A stretch of DNA of 64,000 nucleotides from Hemicordylus capensis (lineage: Eukaryota; Chordata; Lepidosauria; Squamata; Cordylidae): positions 13,480,501-13,544,500 of the forward strand of contig NC_069662.1 of NCBI RefSeq assembly GCF_027244095.1. Direction: 5' to 3'. The notes beneath the pieces are model-generated. The model saw only the letters and a list, made by a program, of their open reading frames with translations, made no database searches and was not told where the DNA came from. Below are positions 22,900-35,304 of this stretch, one piece after another; within the stretch, counting starts at the first letter, position 1; the number at the start of each line of letters is the position of its first letter. The position numbers and the translations under genes are program-made.

Positions 22900-25800
22900 G
22901 TGTATTCATATACTACCTATCATTAAAACCCTCAAGGTAGTGTATACCTTAAAGGAATACAGTGGTCAACAGTGGTGCTCACATAGGAAGATCATATTTG
23001 TAGTCAAAAACGGTGCTTGGAATCATAAGAGTGAGAGAATGAGATTATTTTCCCAGCTTTATAACTGTGGAGGAACAGCCCTCTATTCCTTCTAACCTTT
23101 TTACCACTGCCACCAAATGGACGTTTGGTATGGCTGGGTCCATTACAATATCACTTCACATTTATCAAAAATTACCACAAAAAACAAACAACCCAACAAA
23201 TCAAAATGCTTGTAATTTTTTTCCTAAAAAACAAGAAATTTTGATTTTAAGAAAAAAATTGTTCAATTAAAACATTTTTTCAAAGAAAAAAAAAACAAAC
23301 TCAAACAATTACTTACAGAGCAAGTCAGGGAAAATAGAAAGCTGGAGAAACATAATCACTATCTGGCTCTATACTGGTCCCTACTCAGAGTCCTCTTGTC
23401 CTTTCAAACTTGTCAGTTTCAGGCTTGCTGGGCAGACTCTTTGTTCTGATTACAGCACAGGTCTGGGGCTCAATCCAGCCAGGCTCTTCCTTTTCTTCCC
23501 ATGATTTCAGCTAGAAGGATTCTCTTCTACTTGCTGCCTGCTCACACTCTGCATGGATTCACTGGATTCACTCTAGCAGACTTCCAGACTCTCTTCTTTC
23601 TCCTGCAACCTCCACCTCTGACTTGCTCAAGCAGACTCCCTTGACTTCTCCTTCCAGGACTCTGTCTCTCAGGACTCTCTCTGAGGACTCTGTTGACTTC
23701 ACTAACTTCCCTCTCAAAACACTCCCCATATATACAGTTTCTATGGCCCAACAGTATTTTAAGCCATCCAATTAGAACAAACAAAAATTCCCTCCATTTC
23801 TTGAAATCTCCTTTTCCTCAAAAACAAAAACAAAAACCTGTCAAAATTGCTAAACCAAAAGTGGAACTACAGAAAACCAAGAATGAACTTTTGACCCTGC
23901 CATCCTCCTCCATGCACAGGGATTTGCACAAACAAAAATCTTATTTACAACAATACAGAGGTTTTAACACAATATAATTGTGTTATATAATATAACACAA
24001 TTCATTTTATCAGGGCTTATCTATGAGAAAGGTTATTGGAATATTAATACACTATACAATACTGGGGTTTATTTACAGAAACCCAAGAGGTCTAGGCCTC
24101 CTTCCTCCTCAATAACATACATAATTTACTTACCAATCTGCATTGAAATCTTCCCTTCAGGACACCAATAGCAATCATAGCAACAAATCTGTTTCCCCTG
24201 CTGGGCAATCCTGCTGAATCCAAGATGGCAGCTCTCAACACACCTGGAATGGGGCAGCATCTAAGAGGAAGCACAGGGAAGAATGTTCTGGTATCTCCAC
24301 ACATCTGTGATTCTCTAGATGAGACTAGAAGTGATGGGGCAGTCTAAAAAGTGGTAACAACTTCTCTGTCCACTGATATGGAGAGCAAGGGTGAGGTACA
24401 GATGAGGGTTAGCCCTAACCTGGCACCCATCCAGCCAATTGAACATGCCAACCTTTGTGCCTGAAATGGTGACCCTGCTCTCCCAGGGTTGTTGGAAATT
24501 GGGTCTCCATCTCCCACAATACCCCACAGCAGCAGATATGCATAAGGCACCATGCCAGTATGAAACCAGGAACTTTGAATGAGAGTAAAGAATTGTCCCC
24601 ACACCAAGTGTTTTTCCAGTCTGCACAGAGTTAAAATCACCTTTGGGTGTGTGAAAGGCTTCTCTGAGGAGGAGTGGGTAGCTATGCAAAAGTTCTATTG
24701 CTAACCTGAGATTGTGGAGGCCCAACACAAGCACGGCCACCTTTCTTGTGTTAGCTCAACTCATGAGCATGCAGTCTGTTGGAAGTGAAGAACTTTGTGC
24801 TGTCTCATGTCTCAATGACAGAGAGGGACAGACTAGTGAGTCAGAGGGCTAGAGAGGTCAAGACATTGGTCATCCCTTCTCTACTGCTCTGACACTATCC
24901 CTTGATATGTAGATTGCTACTCTTAGGGACTTACTTCCTGCCTGCCTGCCACTTCCTCTTCCTCTTTCCCTTTCTTTTTCCTTGCAGCACTCACGCTCCT
25001 CTCTCCCTGCACCATGTGTGCAAAGATGCAGAATCCCTCTGCATCCAGCTAGCTAGCTAGATTAAAGATCCTATTTCTCCACTTTACTATCTAGAATGGA
25101 GTTCAATAATAAAGACTCCTTATATTGATTTGAAACTATGAACTGGCTCCAAGCTTATTTTACTCTCAGCATACATGCATGCCTAGGAAGACTCTGCTGG
25201 GTTGTGCCTCTGAGCACTCTGCTGTAATAGAAGGGTATCTCTTACCAGAGAGAATTCCCAACAGGAAGACCGAAGGTTTTCGATCCTAAGGTCCTCCCCA
25301 GTAGACTGGCCCTCTAATGAGAATGCTAGTCTGCTGGTGGCAAGCCACCACCAGGACAGGAGTGTGGTTTGGTCTGCATGGACAGCTTTGCTGGGGTGAG
25401 CCCTTGCAAGGGCATGCTTGGTCACAGAGGACCAGACCACAGGATCCTTTGCGCTCTCTCATATACATATCCCCTCCTAGGAAGTCAACCTGTTCACTTC
25501 CCGTTCCTGAGGAATAGAGAAATAGTGCTCCCCAAGATACACACAACCCCCGAGATTGTGCTTGTGTAAGACAGTTTTGTTTCGGGACCCTTAGGAGGGC
25601 AGTCGTGTAATCGGGGTCTGAAGAAGGGCGTGCATGGCATGGCATGGCATTTAAAGGGATTTAAATGCCCTTTACCTGCCGAGGGCAGGCAGATCATTCT
25701 GAAAAGACATGATCACACACAGCATGCCCTCTTGAAGATCATGGCCAATGGCAGCAGCTATAGTGATATAGTGATATGCTGATGCCTTGCCCACAATCTG

Positions 25801-28800
25801 GTGGGTAAGCAGCCTCTGTCTCTACAATCTGTTCAGCTGAATTCCTGATCACACAGGCTTTTCCTGAAGCTTGGTGGTAAATTGATGCAAATTGATTTCA
25901 GTTTCCAACACTGAATTTTATACATGTGTACAGAATCCAAATGGAACAACAATGCAAAGACACCTAATGCTCTGAGACATCACAGGCATGAGTGGCGGGC
26001 AGGGACATAAGATGCAATCTCATTTTCACAGCAGCCATACTCTAAGGCAACTTTGGTTCACCAGCTGTTGTTGAACTACAACTCCCAACTTGTGGCTGGG
26101 GTGGAGATGATGGGACTTGTAGTTCGATAACAGCTGGAGAGCCAAGGTTGCCTACCCTGGAGCTAAAGGAAGGAAAACATTTCATATAGATAAGCAAATC
26201 AGTGCTCATCATTCAAGGCACTGTTTGTTCTACAGGTTTGTTCAACATGGTGTTTATGGCTTATGAGCTGGAGGAGAATCAAAGCCTTTAGTAGGAATAT
26301 TTCCACTTTGCCTTCCCAACAGCATAGACCCTTTTATTTCAGTTTCTTAAAAAATCATACCTGCTTAAATTTGTGATTCCACACAATGGCACTTCCATTA
26401 ATGGTAAACTCTTCACCTGCAGGTGCCTGCAAGTCCATCCTTCCTACTCGAACTCTCTGGAAGGTTTCATTGGGATATATGACCAAGTTGATGATATCAT
26501 ATCCAGCAGCCAGGTCCCCATTCCCATCAAAATATATTTCTTCCCCAGCACTATTGTTGAAATGGAGGTTGCTCAGAAAAGCATGAAGCTAGATGGGAAG
26601 AGACAGAAAAACTAACTGGGGACATATCCCCCCCTTTGATTATCATGAAATATGACACATATTGAAGTTGGTTGCGATCAAGAAAGTGGAAAAGGCAAAA
26701 GGTGGGGAGTGAAGGAGGTATGCAGAGTGTACCTCTAGGCACATTAGAAAACAGGGTGCAGCAAAACAAGTGGAAGAAAAGAAAATGGAAGCATCTTAAA
26801 AGGAATCAGATGTATGACAGAAAAAGCTAATAGAGGAAGATTAGCTAAAAAAATTGATCAGAGACCAAAGCTGGGTGACAAGCCATGCATAGAAAGAAGA
26901 ACCAAGAGCAGAAGACAACTGAAAGTCAGAGCCAAAGCCTAAGGTTAAGCTGAGTTGCAACAAGGATCAGTAAATTCAATGCACCAGGACCAAGATGACC
27001 TTGAAACTGAGGTCAAGCCTAAGCTCAGAAAGGAAGCCTTTAAATCTTTCCTAACCTGCAAGGATACAATGAAGAACTTGGCTGGGCAGGGTCAGGGCAG
27101 GACCTGAGAACTCCATGCTCTGATAAGCCTGGGATAGTTGAACTGGCTGCCACAGTGGTACAAAGGATCTGGATGGAGTGATGGGAAGGTTTTGAGAGAG
27201 GACTAGACCTCACTAGAGCAACTACTAGGCGGGTGGGCCTTTTCTAAAAAAGAGGAAAAGCCCAGGAAGTTCAAATCCAAAGGACCAATCCAGAGGACTG
27301 GGCAGGGTTTTCTGGTTCAGCCACCTACTAGAGAAGAGAAAGCTTTTGTTGGCTGGTCAGTCTGTCCCGGCAAGGCCCTGAGGAAGCAGCAGGCTGAGCT
27401 GGTGGGAATTTGGGGAAGTCACAGCCTGTGAGTAAAAAGGTCCAGTACAGTTAGAAGTGTTAGGATAGTTTTTTTTTCCCCTTTTCTCTATTACTTGGAA
27501 TCTGATTTAATGAAAGCTCTCTCTAGAAGAGCATATTGGACTTGCTCTGTACCAGTGGACTGGAAAGCAGCTAATGTAAGTCAAAAAAGCGATCCGCGGG
27601 GATATGGGAAATTACTGGCTGGTTAGCTTGATTTCTGTGCCAGGTAAACTGATGGAAAATATACTTAAGGACAAAGTTGTTAAACATATAGAAGAACAGG
27701 CCTTGCTGAGGGAGAACTAGCATAGAAGGAGAACACTCGAAGGAGAACACAGTGAGGCTCTACACATGAAGAGTGTGTAGAGCATTACTGGGCTTTGCAG
27801 GGAGAGGAGGCTGACTCCGCTCTCCCTGCAGACGATCACTACTGCAGCCTGGAGTGGCTAGTTTGGCCACCCACATGACTATTGGCTCCATCAGAGAGCT
27901 GGTGGGGTCTGTGGGGATCAGGGGCACTTGGCCTTCGGGAGTCCCAGCATGCGTGGGGGGCATTCAGGGGGCCCCCTCGAGACCGGGAGGCTGCTTGTAG
28001 TCTCCCGGTCAGGGGTCTGCTTGTGTGTCTCAGCGTGCCGCGGCGGCACACAAGCGAAAACATAAGTTTAATGGAGCACGCGCTCCATTAACTTCATTGA
28101 AGGGGAAGGGGATATTGGCAGGCTAGCTGCCCTGGAAGCAGGCTAAGTGGTTCCAACGATGAGTGGAAAGTGGGCTATGCTCCTTTAGCCCGCTTTCCAG
28201 TGATTGTGGGGATAGCCTCACTAATACCATAACTGTTGATCTGCTACTGAGAGGAGCTGACAGCTGTAACTTACCTGCCACGGCTGAAGTTTCTGAAGGT
28301 AATGTCTCTGTCCATTTGCCAATGTTTTATGTTTAGCTTTTGATGAAATCATAGCATGGAGCGCATGTGCCACAGCATAAACGGCATTGTAGATATTATA
28401 ACTCAGGCCCAACATGCCTATTTCAAACATCGTTCCAGGGAGGCTCCCCAGTTTCTCATCCCCACTGCAGTTTTGCTTGTTTTGTGAATAAAAGCCATAT
28501 AATGGGAGTGAGCAGGAAAATGTCATGAACCAGAAATGATGAATTAAGTACATCTTAGACTGATATGGATTTACGTTCTCAAGAAAGTCCTGAAATCCTG
28601 GAACCACATTTGTGTGCAGTGTGAATGACAAGGTGCCATTGAGGGATTTTGCTGGGAGTCTTCTTTGAGCATAAATAGTTGTAACATCCCACTGAGCAGT
28701 TATGATCCAAACCCTCTCTAGTAGAAAGGTTTGGTGAAATTCATAATCCTCTATAATTATTTTTAAACCCTCCATAGACTGACTGTCCCCATAGACTAGA

Positions 28801-31800
28801 ATCACATTTAATTTTTTCTCCAGCCTTATAGTAGAAGCTATCTTTCCCAGGATTCTGCCATAGTACTTGTTTAATGAATAACTTCTCACTGTTGGAATCA
28901 CTTGTGTCAAAGCAAGGCAGATATTGTTCTGGAAGAGTCTTGGTCTCAGAGTTTGAAGAAATGTTTCCCCACTGTCATCATCTGATATAAGAAGGCCAAT
29001 CCAATTCCATCCAAAATGTTTCAGTAGTCGAACAATCCCTTCATGTTGAGCCTTTTCATTTGAAACCATCCGGAAGAAAAAAGGGAACCTAGTTTTATCA
29101 CTCAGCACAGGGTCCAAAGATCCATAACTGAGCTAACAAGAAAAGAAATCAATATATTGGAAAATGCATCCGTTTGTTCCTGAACAAAATAGAATTCATT
29201 AAGACAGAAATCTCCAGCTTAAGATGAAAGCAAAGATGCTTTTAGTTTTCATTCATGCTCTGAAAAGCATGAAACTGCAAGTTAAGGTGTCAGTCCTAAA
29301 TTCAGCACCATGTAAACTTTAAAGAGTCTATACAGCTTTGGACATTGGCTTTAGAAATAGGACTGCATGCACCCACAGTTTGCCTTAATCATGCTGTTCT
29401 CAATCTAAATGGAGGAAGAAGGAAAGACTGCCAGGTTCAAACTCCTTCTGACTTTCTATGCTATGTTGAACTGCATCTCACTGCATAACAATTCAAAAGA
29501 AGAAGGTTGGGAAGGTTGCCTGGCTGCCTCTGGCAATGAGGCATTTTCTTCTCTCAGAAGAACAAAACATATCTATTGGGGGAGTTGAGATAAATAAGTG
29601 AATTATGCTTCCATTATGTATCCTCAATTTTTAAACGTTTATATCTTCACCACTTTACATCAGGTCTAAATCAGTTTTGGAAAGATTGTGTCACTTATCA
29701 CCTAATTGATGTTTGCTAACATTCAGCCAGATTGGACAAATGGTTTAGATATTATGATCAATTAGAGTCAAGTCAAGTTTATTTACGGTCAAAGACCAGA
29801 ATTCAAAACATGTGTAAAAATAAGAATCAACAGTGCCTACAGTAGTTTGGTATAATGTCTCAGCATAACAAATAAACCCCAAGTTACACGAGCTGGTCTA
29901 CTATCTGATGCCTACTTTCCTAGCCACCACACAGAACTTTGTGACATTAATCGTTATCTTCTTCTTCTGATCAGAAAGCAAGTAATAAACATAAAATATG
30001 TCTGTATGCCCTGGGTAATCGACCAATAGCGGAGCAATAAAACGTTGATGAGAGTCCCTATAAAGGGAACAGTAAAGTAAAATGTGAAAAATAGATTCCT
30101 GATCTCCAGAATCACACAGACACAGTCTCTGTTCTATAGGAATCCTTCTGAAGCTACCCTCCAAATCTGCCGAAGGTAATACATTAAATCGGGCCTACGG
30201 GAACATCCTGAAGTATTTAGCAATTGTAAGTTTATCTAAATAACTCATGGGTTTGTTGTTATAGGCCTGCAGCCCTAAAAAAAACTTCCTTGGGGATTAA
30301 AGACCAATCAATTTGTGCCTCCATATCATGTATCCATCGTTTTAGTGCCAATCTCGCACGGATGAATCCCATCTACAGCAGGACATCTAAACTAAAGCCA
30401 TAAAGGCATAGTTTACAAAAAATTGATGATTTCCAATGGGTTAAAACTATCCATAAGGGTGAGTACTCATCCATAAGATGAGTAAGGACTGTAGGAAAGA
30501 AACGTAACTTCAGCAAGTAATTTAAAATGGAAAGCCACACCCTGGCCTCCACTCTAGGAATACCAGCTTTCAGTCTCAGGATCACATTTGGGGCACATCT
30601 AGGGGTCTGCAAAATAGATCTTTAAAACTTTATCTGAATTACCTCTAAAGCTGCAAAATTAGCATATGGACCCAATTGCGATCCGTACAACATCTGAGGG
30701 CAGGATTTAGCTAAAAATAATTTAAGTGGTGCTGGAACAAATTGATCACCCCCCTGATGAAAATAGCATTGAATAGCTGATGATGATTTTCATGCCTTTT
30801 GAGTGACATACTGCAGATGTGCACTATGTCTCGTAGAGGCCTGGAAAACAACACCTAGGTATTTAAAGGTCTTAACTTGTTCCAACTTATGCCCATCCAA
30901 AGACTAGTTCAAGATCTTTGGATGTTTTGCAAAAGCTAGGATTTTAGTCTTACTATAATTAATTTCTAGGGCATATTCGTGGCAAAAAAGAGCCAAGGAG
31001 CAAAGTGCTCTACGAAGGCCCACAGGGGTCTGAGAAACAATCACAGTGTCATCCACGTATAGCAAGATGTTAACCTGCCTATCAGCTAGTTTTGGTGGAT
31101 GGAAGGACGAATTAGCTATATAATCTACAACAGAATTTATATAATAATTGAAGAGAGCTGGAGCCAGAATACAGCCTTGCCTCACTCCCCGATAGGTGGG
31201 GATTTCTTGAGTGAGATTTCCAGCAGAGCTACAGCATACCTTCAGTCATGAATTCCTCTGTTGCTTATAAATCAAAAGAAGCAAATGACAGTCAATTGTA
31301 GAATTTACTAACCTCTCCTACAACTTATCTCTTGATATTGAGTCAAAGGCCGATTTAAAATCAATAAAGGCAGCATAAAGAGTAGAGTGAGATTGAAGAT
31401 GCTGTAAAACTAATGCTCGATCAATATTAGAATAACTGGCCCTGAAACCTGCTGCTCATCAGCTAATATCTTTTCTTCGTCCATCCAGTCTTGAAGTTTG
31501 GTAAGCAGATGAAATGCGTTCATCTTACCAATAACATTGAGAAGACTCATGGGACGATAATTTGGCGTCAAATGCCTTTTGCCTCTCTTATATATGAGGA
31601 TAACAATCGCCATTCCCCAGTCATTTGGGGGTGAAGCCATCTGGTCATAGTTTTAAAAAGGGAGGCTAGTACAGGTAGCCACCAATCCCAGTTATTCTTG
31701 ATGCCTTCTACCCGTAGATTATCAGGGCCAGACACCTTTCCGGTTTTAAACTGATCAACTAGCATAGCAATTTCTGTATACATAACTGGAGCCCATTTGG

Positions 31801-34800
31801 GTAGCATGATAGGATCCAACTCCAGTTCTATTTGTGTAGATACCAAAACTGATCCCTCCCTAGCATATATAGTTTGGAATTAATTAAAAACATGGGTGAT
31901 TTTTTGGCCTAAGCTGCAAAAATAAGCCGTTGCCAATTTAGCCTAAAAGCCTCCCTTTTTTTCCTTGCAAGAAAACTTTTATAAGATTTTTTTCCTCTCA
32001 ATTTGTTCGTGAGAGGAAAGCTGCTTAGAGTTACACCTGTATAAGTTATAAGAATTAACAAGATCAATCTTTGCCCTATGACCAAACCACATTTGGGGAG
32101 ATCTAGCATGGGGCTTAGTATTTATCAGATTCGTTGAAGTAAAAATCGGATAAAAAGACTGTATTAAACTATTATAATTTTCTAGCAAGTTATCATTATC
32201 TATAGTTTAAATGTTTAGAGACACATTCATCCAGCTGAGGAGACCATTGAAGATGCCTGGGGTGAGATTCATCGGCTTGCCTTAGATCAATATCAATAAA
32301 TTAAAGGTCGAGAGATAGCTATATAGTCAATCAGTGAGGGTCTGCTGCCTGCCCAGTGGGAATATTCTGCTGGCTAATCATCCTCTGAAGCTCCGAAAAG
32401 AATAAGAAGACCCAATATGTCAAAAGTCAACTTGAGAGTAAATCCCTGAAAATTGCAACCCATATCCTTAGATGATCGCTGTAGGATGATCAATTAGATA
32501 TTCAGGGCTTATAATGGTAGAATGTTGAAATATCTCATCATCTATCGTGTCAGTGCAATACATGGTGTTTGATCTGCTAGCCATTATTTTAATACGGAGA
32601 AACTTATATTTTGTGTGTGGAGCATTCTAAGTGGAGTGATAGAGTGACAGAGAAACCACTTATTATTCAGTTATTATTATTCAGTGCTAGGGCAAGCTGT
32701 GGCCCTTTCATTACAATACCACCTGAACTGTGAGTTGAAGATAGAGGCTCACATACTGTGCAGTGTCTCACATTGTATTCCAGGGAAGCTGCTGTGTCTT
32801 CCAAGGGAGTTGCATGATCACACCATGAAATTGCTAGGCCTGCGCACCAACCAAAATGTCGAAATCAGATCTTATGGGGTCCAATCTGACCAGGTATGTG
32901 CAGGTTTCAGGTCTTTAGACTCCTTCAAGATATCAGGGGCAGGTTTTTTGACCCCCAACTCTGACATGCAACCAACTCTGGGCTGCACCTCCTTTAAAAG
33001 CAGGTCAAGAATGGCTTAGAACACTTTCACCCAAAGCCATCTGCAGACCTGATTTTTAGGGGCTGTGCCTATGAAAACAGGGGTGGGGCAAGGAAACAAC
33101 CCCTCGCCAGCCATCGCCCATTCACCCAATGGGTTCTGGCTGGAGGATTTCCCTGGATCTTGTACCCCTTGATATTGTGGGCACAGCCCCTAACAATCAG
33201 GTCTGCCCCAACCATCATGGAGCCATCATAGTCTCATCATAGTCTCATTGTCTTCTGACTCCTGACCAAATTTTTCCAATATTTCAGAAGGTGAAATGAT
33301 ATAGACCTCGAAATACCATATTGTAATTATTTCCTATCATATCCAGTATCACAGATATCATTCCAATTTCCGATTATAGATATCTTTGATGCACAAGCCT
33401 CAAAATGGCATGAAATTTTACAACTCTCTTACACAATTTCAGCATGTGTGCAAGTATGGTATAGCAGAACTTGCATTTGGAAAATAGAGGAACACCTTTG
33501 GTGCACACACAAAAAGTGGGACAGTAAGCTCTGCATGGTATTTAAACCAGAACTCTTTTATCATTATACATTTGGAGGGGAATATTGGTAAGATCTTAGA
33601 GGGGCATTAGTACCTTGTGTTTTCTGAATGTAAATCCAAATTCAATTTTTATTAATTTTAACAATAGTAATATTGTCATTCATTACAAATACACACAAAA
33701 AGGTGGACTTCCCACACACATCTCTTCTTTGCTAAATTTCAAACCCTGCTGTAAAGTCCATAGTAGGAAAGTAGTTCTTTAGATACAACAAGAATGGTTT
33801 CCAATCTTCTTTAAAACATTCCAAGTTTTGGTCTCTTATTAGTGCTGTAAGTTTTGCCATCTTCGCATATTCCAAAAATTTTATCAGCCAGCCTTCTTTT
33901 GAAGGCAGTTCATTACTCTTCCATTTCTGTGCATATATAATTCTGGTCGCCATAGAAGCATACATTAAAAATGTTAAATTAGTTGTAGAGATTACACCTT
34001 GTGTTATTCCCAGCAGGAAAGATTCTGGCTTCTTAGGAAATGTCATTTTAAATATTTTCTTTAACTCATTATATATCATGTCCCAATAGGCTTTAGCCTT
34101 CCCACAGGTCCACCACATATGAAAAAAGGTGCCTTCAGAATGTCCAAACTTCCAGCATTTGTTTGAAACATTTTTATACATTAATGCCAATTTTTTTGGT
34201 GTCAGATACCATCTATACATCATTTTATAATAGTTTTCTTTTGTAGCATAACATGCAGTGAATTTTAAATCATTTTTCCATAACTTTTCCCAGGCTGCCA
34301 TTTCTATATTACGCCCCACCTCTTGAGCCCACTTTATCATAGAAAACCATTGTGTTTTCTGAATCTAAATCAACAAATTTATGTAAATAAACAATTTATA
34401 TTCCATCTCTTCTATTATGGCTCTAAAGCATTTTATAACAAATTTAAAACAATGCAATAAATCATTTAAAAAGTTAGCAATACAAGGGCTAGATCAGAAA
34501 CATAAAAATAGAAGTTAAAAATTAGAGGATTAAGACCCTCATATTCATATCCAGGGACACAAATACCTGAGGGATCTTGTACATATTTAAGATGTTGGCC
34601 ATCTGGATAGAGTTTTGGGAAGTGAGCCCTCCAATAATGGCCATTAGCTTCTTCCTCCTGACACAGTTGTAATTGAGAGGATTCCCTTGTCCTGTGAAGA
34701 GCAGGTCTAGAAGTGACCAATATGTTTTGATAGGATTGAAAAGATTGTCATAGATCTCACAGTGCAGAGTGACGTTGGGTAGGAGATGGTGATTCTTGTT

Positions 34801-35259
34801 GACATCGTGAATAGCAAAATCAAAGGCAAAGACATGCTGGTAGGTTTTAGGCATTACGCTGCAATGAAAAGAAGTGCATTTCATTTCCCTCAGTTCTAGC
34901 TCCAAGCTTTGCAACATAACTATAGACAGCAAATATGTCAGACCTTTTGTGGTACATTTTGATTACAATGAAGTTAAAAATGCAAAATCCTCAAGAATTA
35001 GCCATGATTCACACATGCATATGCATCTCTTGATTTTGCAGACATTTGAGCCAGTGTGGTGTAGTGCTTAGAGTGCTGGACGAGGACCAAGGAGACTAGA
35101 GTTCAAATCCCCATTCAGCCATGATGCTAACTGGGTGACTCTGGGCCAGTCACTTTTTTCTCAGCCTAACCTACTTCACAGGGTTGTTGTGAGGAGAAAC
35201 CTAAGTATGTAGTACACCGCTCTGGGCTCCTTGGAGGAAGAGCAGGATATAAAATGTAA

Positions 35260-35304
<45 letters not shown>

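Larger units (their letters stand above)
18497..24133 (-). other. Intron 5 of gene B
   Basis: Holds a small hAT-type element (18572-18693), a BovB LINE (about 19140-22893) with a nested MITE, and a possible minus-strand LTR remnant (about 23340-24010). No host coding sequence seen. Confidence 0.7.
24261..26360 (-). other. Intron 4 of gene B
   Basis: Contains a solo LTR (24777-25263) and a small hAT-type repeat (26040-26160). A (GCATG)n run occurs near 25630-25650. Confidence 0.6.
26589..28274 (-). other. Intron 3 of gene B
   Basis: 26589-26815 is also present inverted at 12243-12471. A CR1 fragment (27485-27725) and a MITE (27753-28220) lie nearer exon 3. 26816-27480 shows nothing recognisable. 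Confidence 0.6.
29133..34566 (-). other. Intron 2 of gene B
   Basis: Holds a Vingi/CR1-like LINE (29765-32300) and an L1 fragment (33637-34349). The rest is collinear with intron 2 of gene A. Confidence 0.7.

Noticed and set aside
24092-24304. 70-codon minus-strand frame over exon 5
   Set aside because: It is the +1 frame of the real exon; the V2R linker with [11 protein letters not shown] is in the neighbouring frame between consensus splice sites.
24777-25263. 5' LTR of an element with internal region to the right
   Set aside because: No primer-binding site or coding similarity follows 25263; treated as a solo LTR.
29127-29128. Exon 3 acceptor at …gctcag|TTATGG
   Set aside because: Would leave the exon out of phase after exon 2; the AG four to five bases upstream (gttag|CTCAG) restores IPQ|LSYGS.
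35051-35120. tRNA gene
   Set aside because: Box A and B-like words exist but the cloverleaf is not complete and the sequence continues into the SINE body; same at 46660 and 60750.
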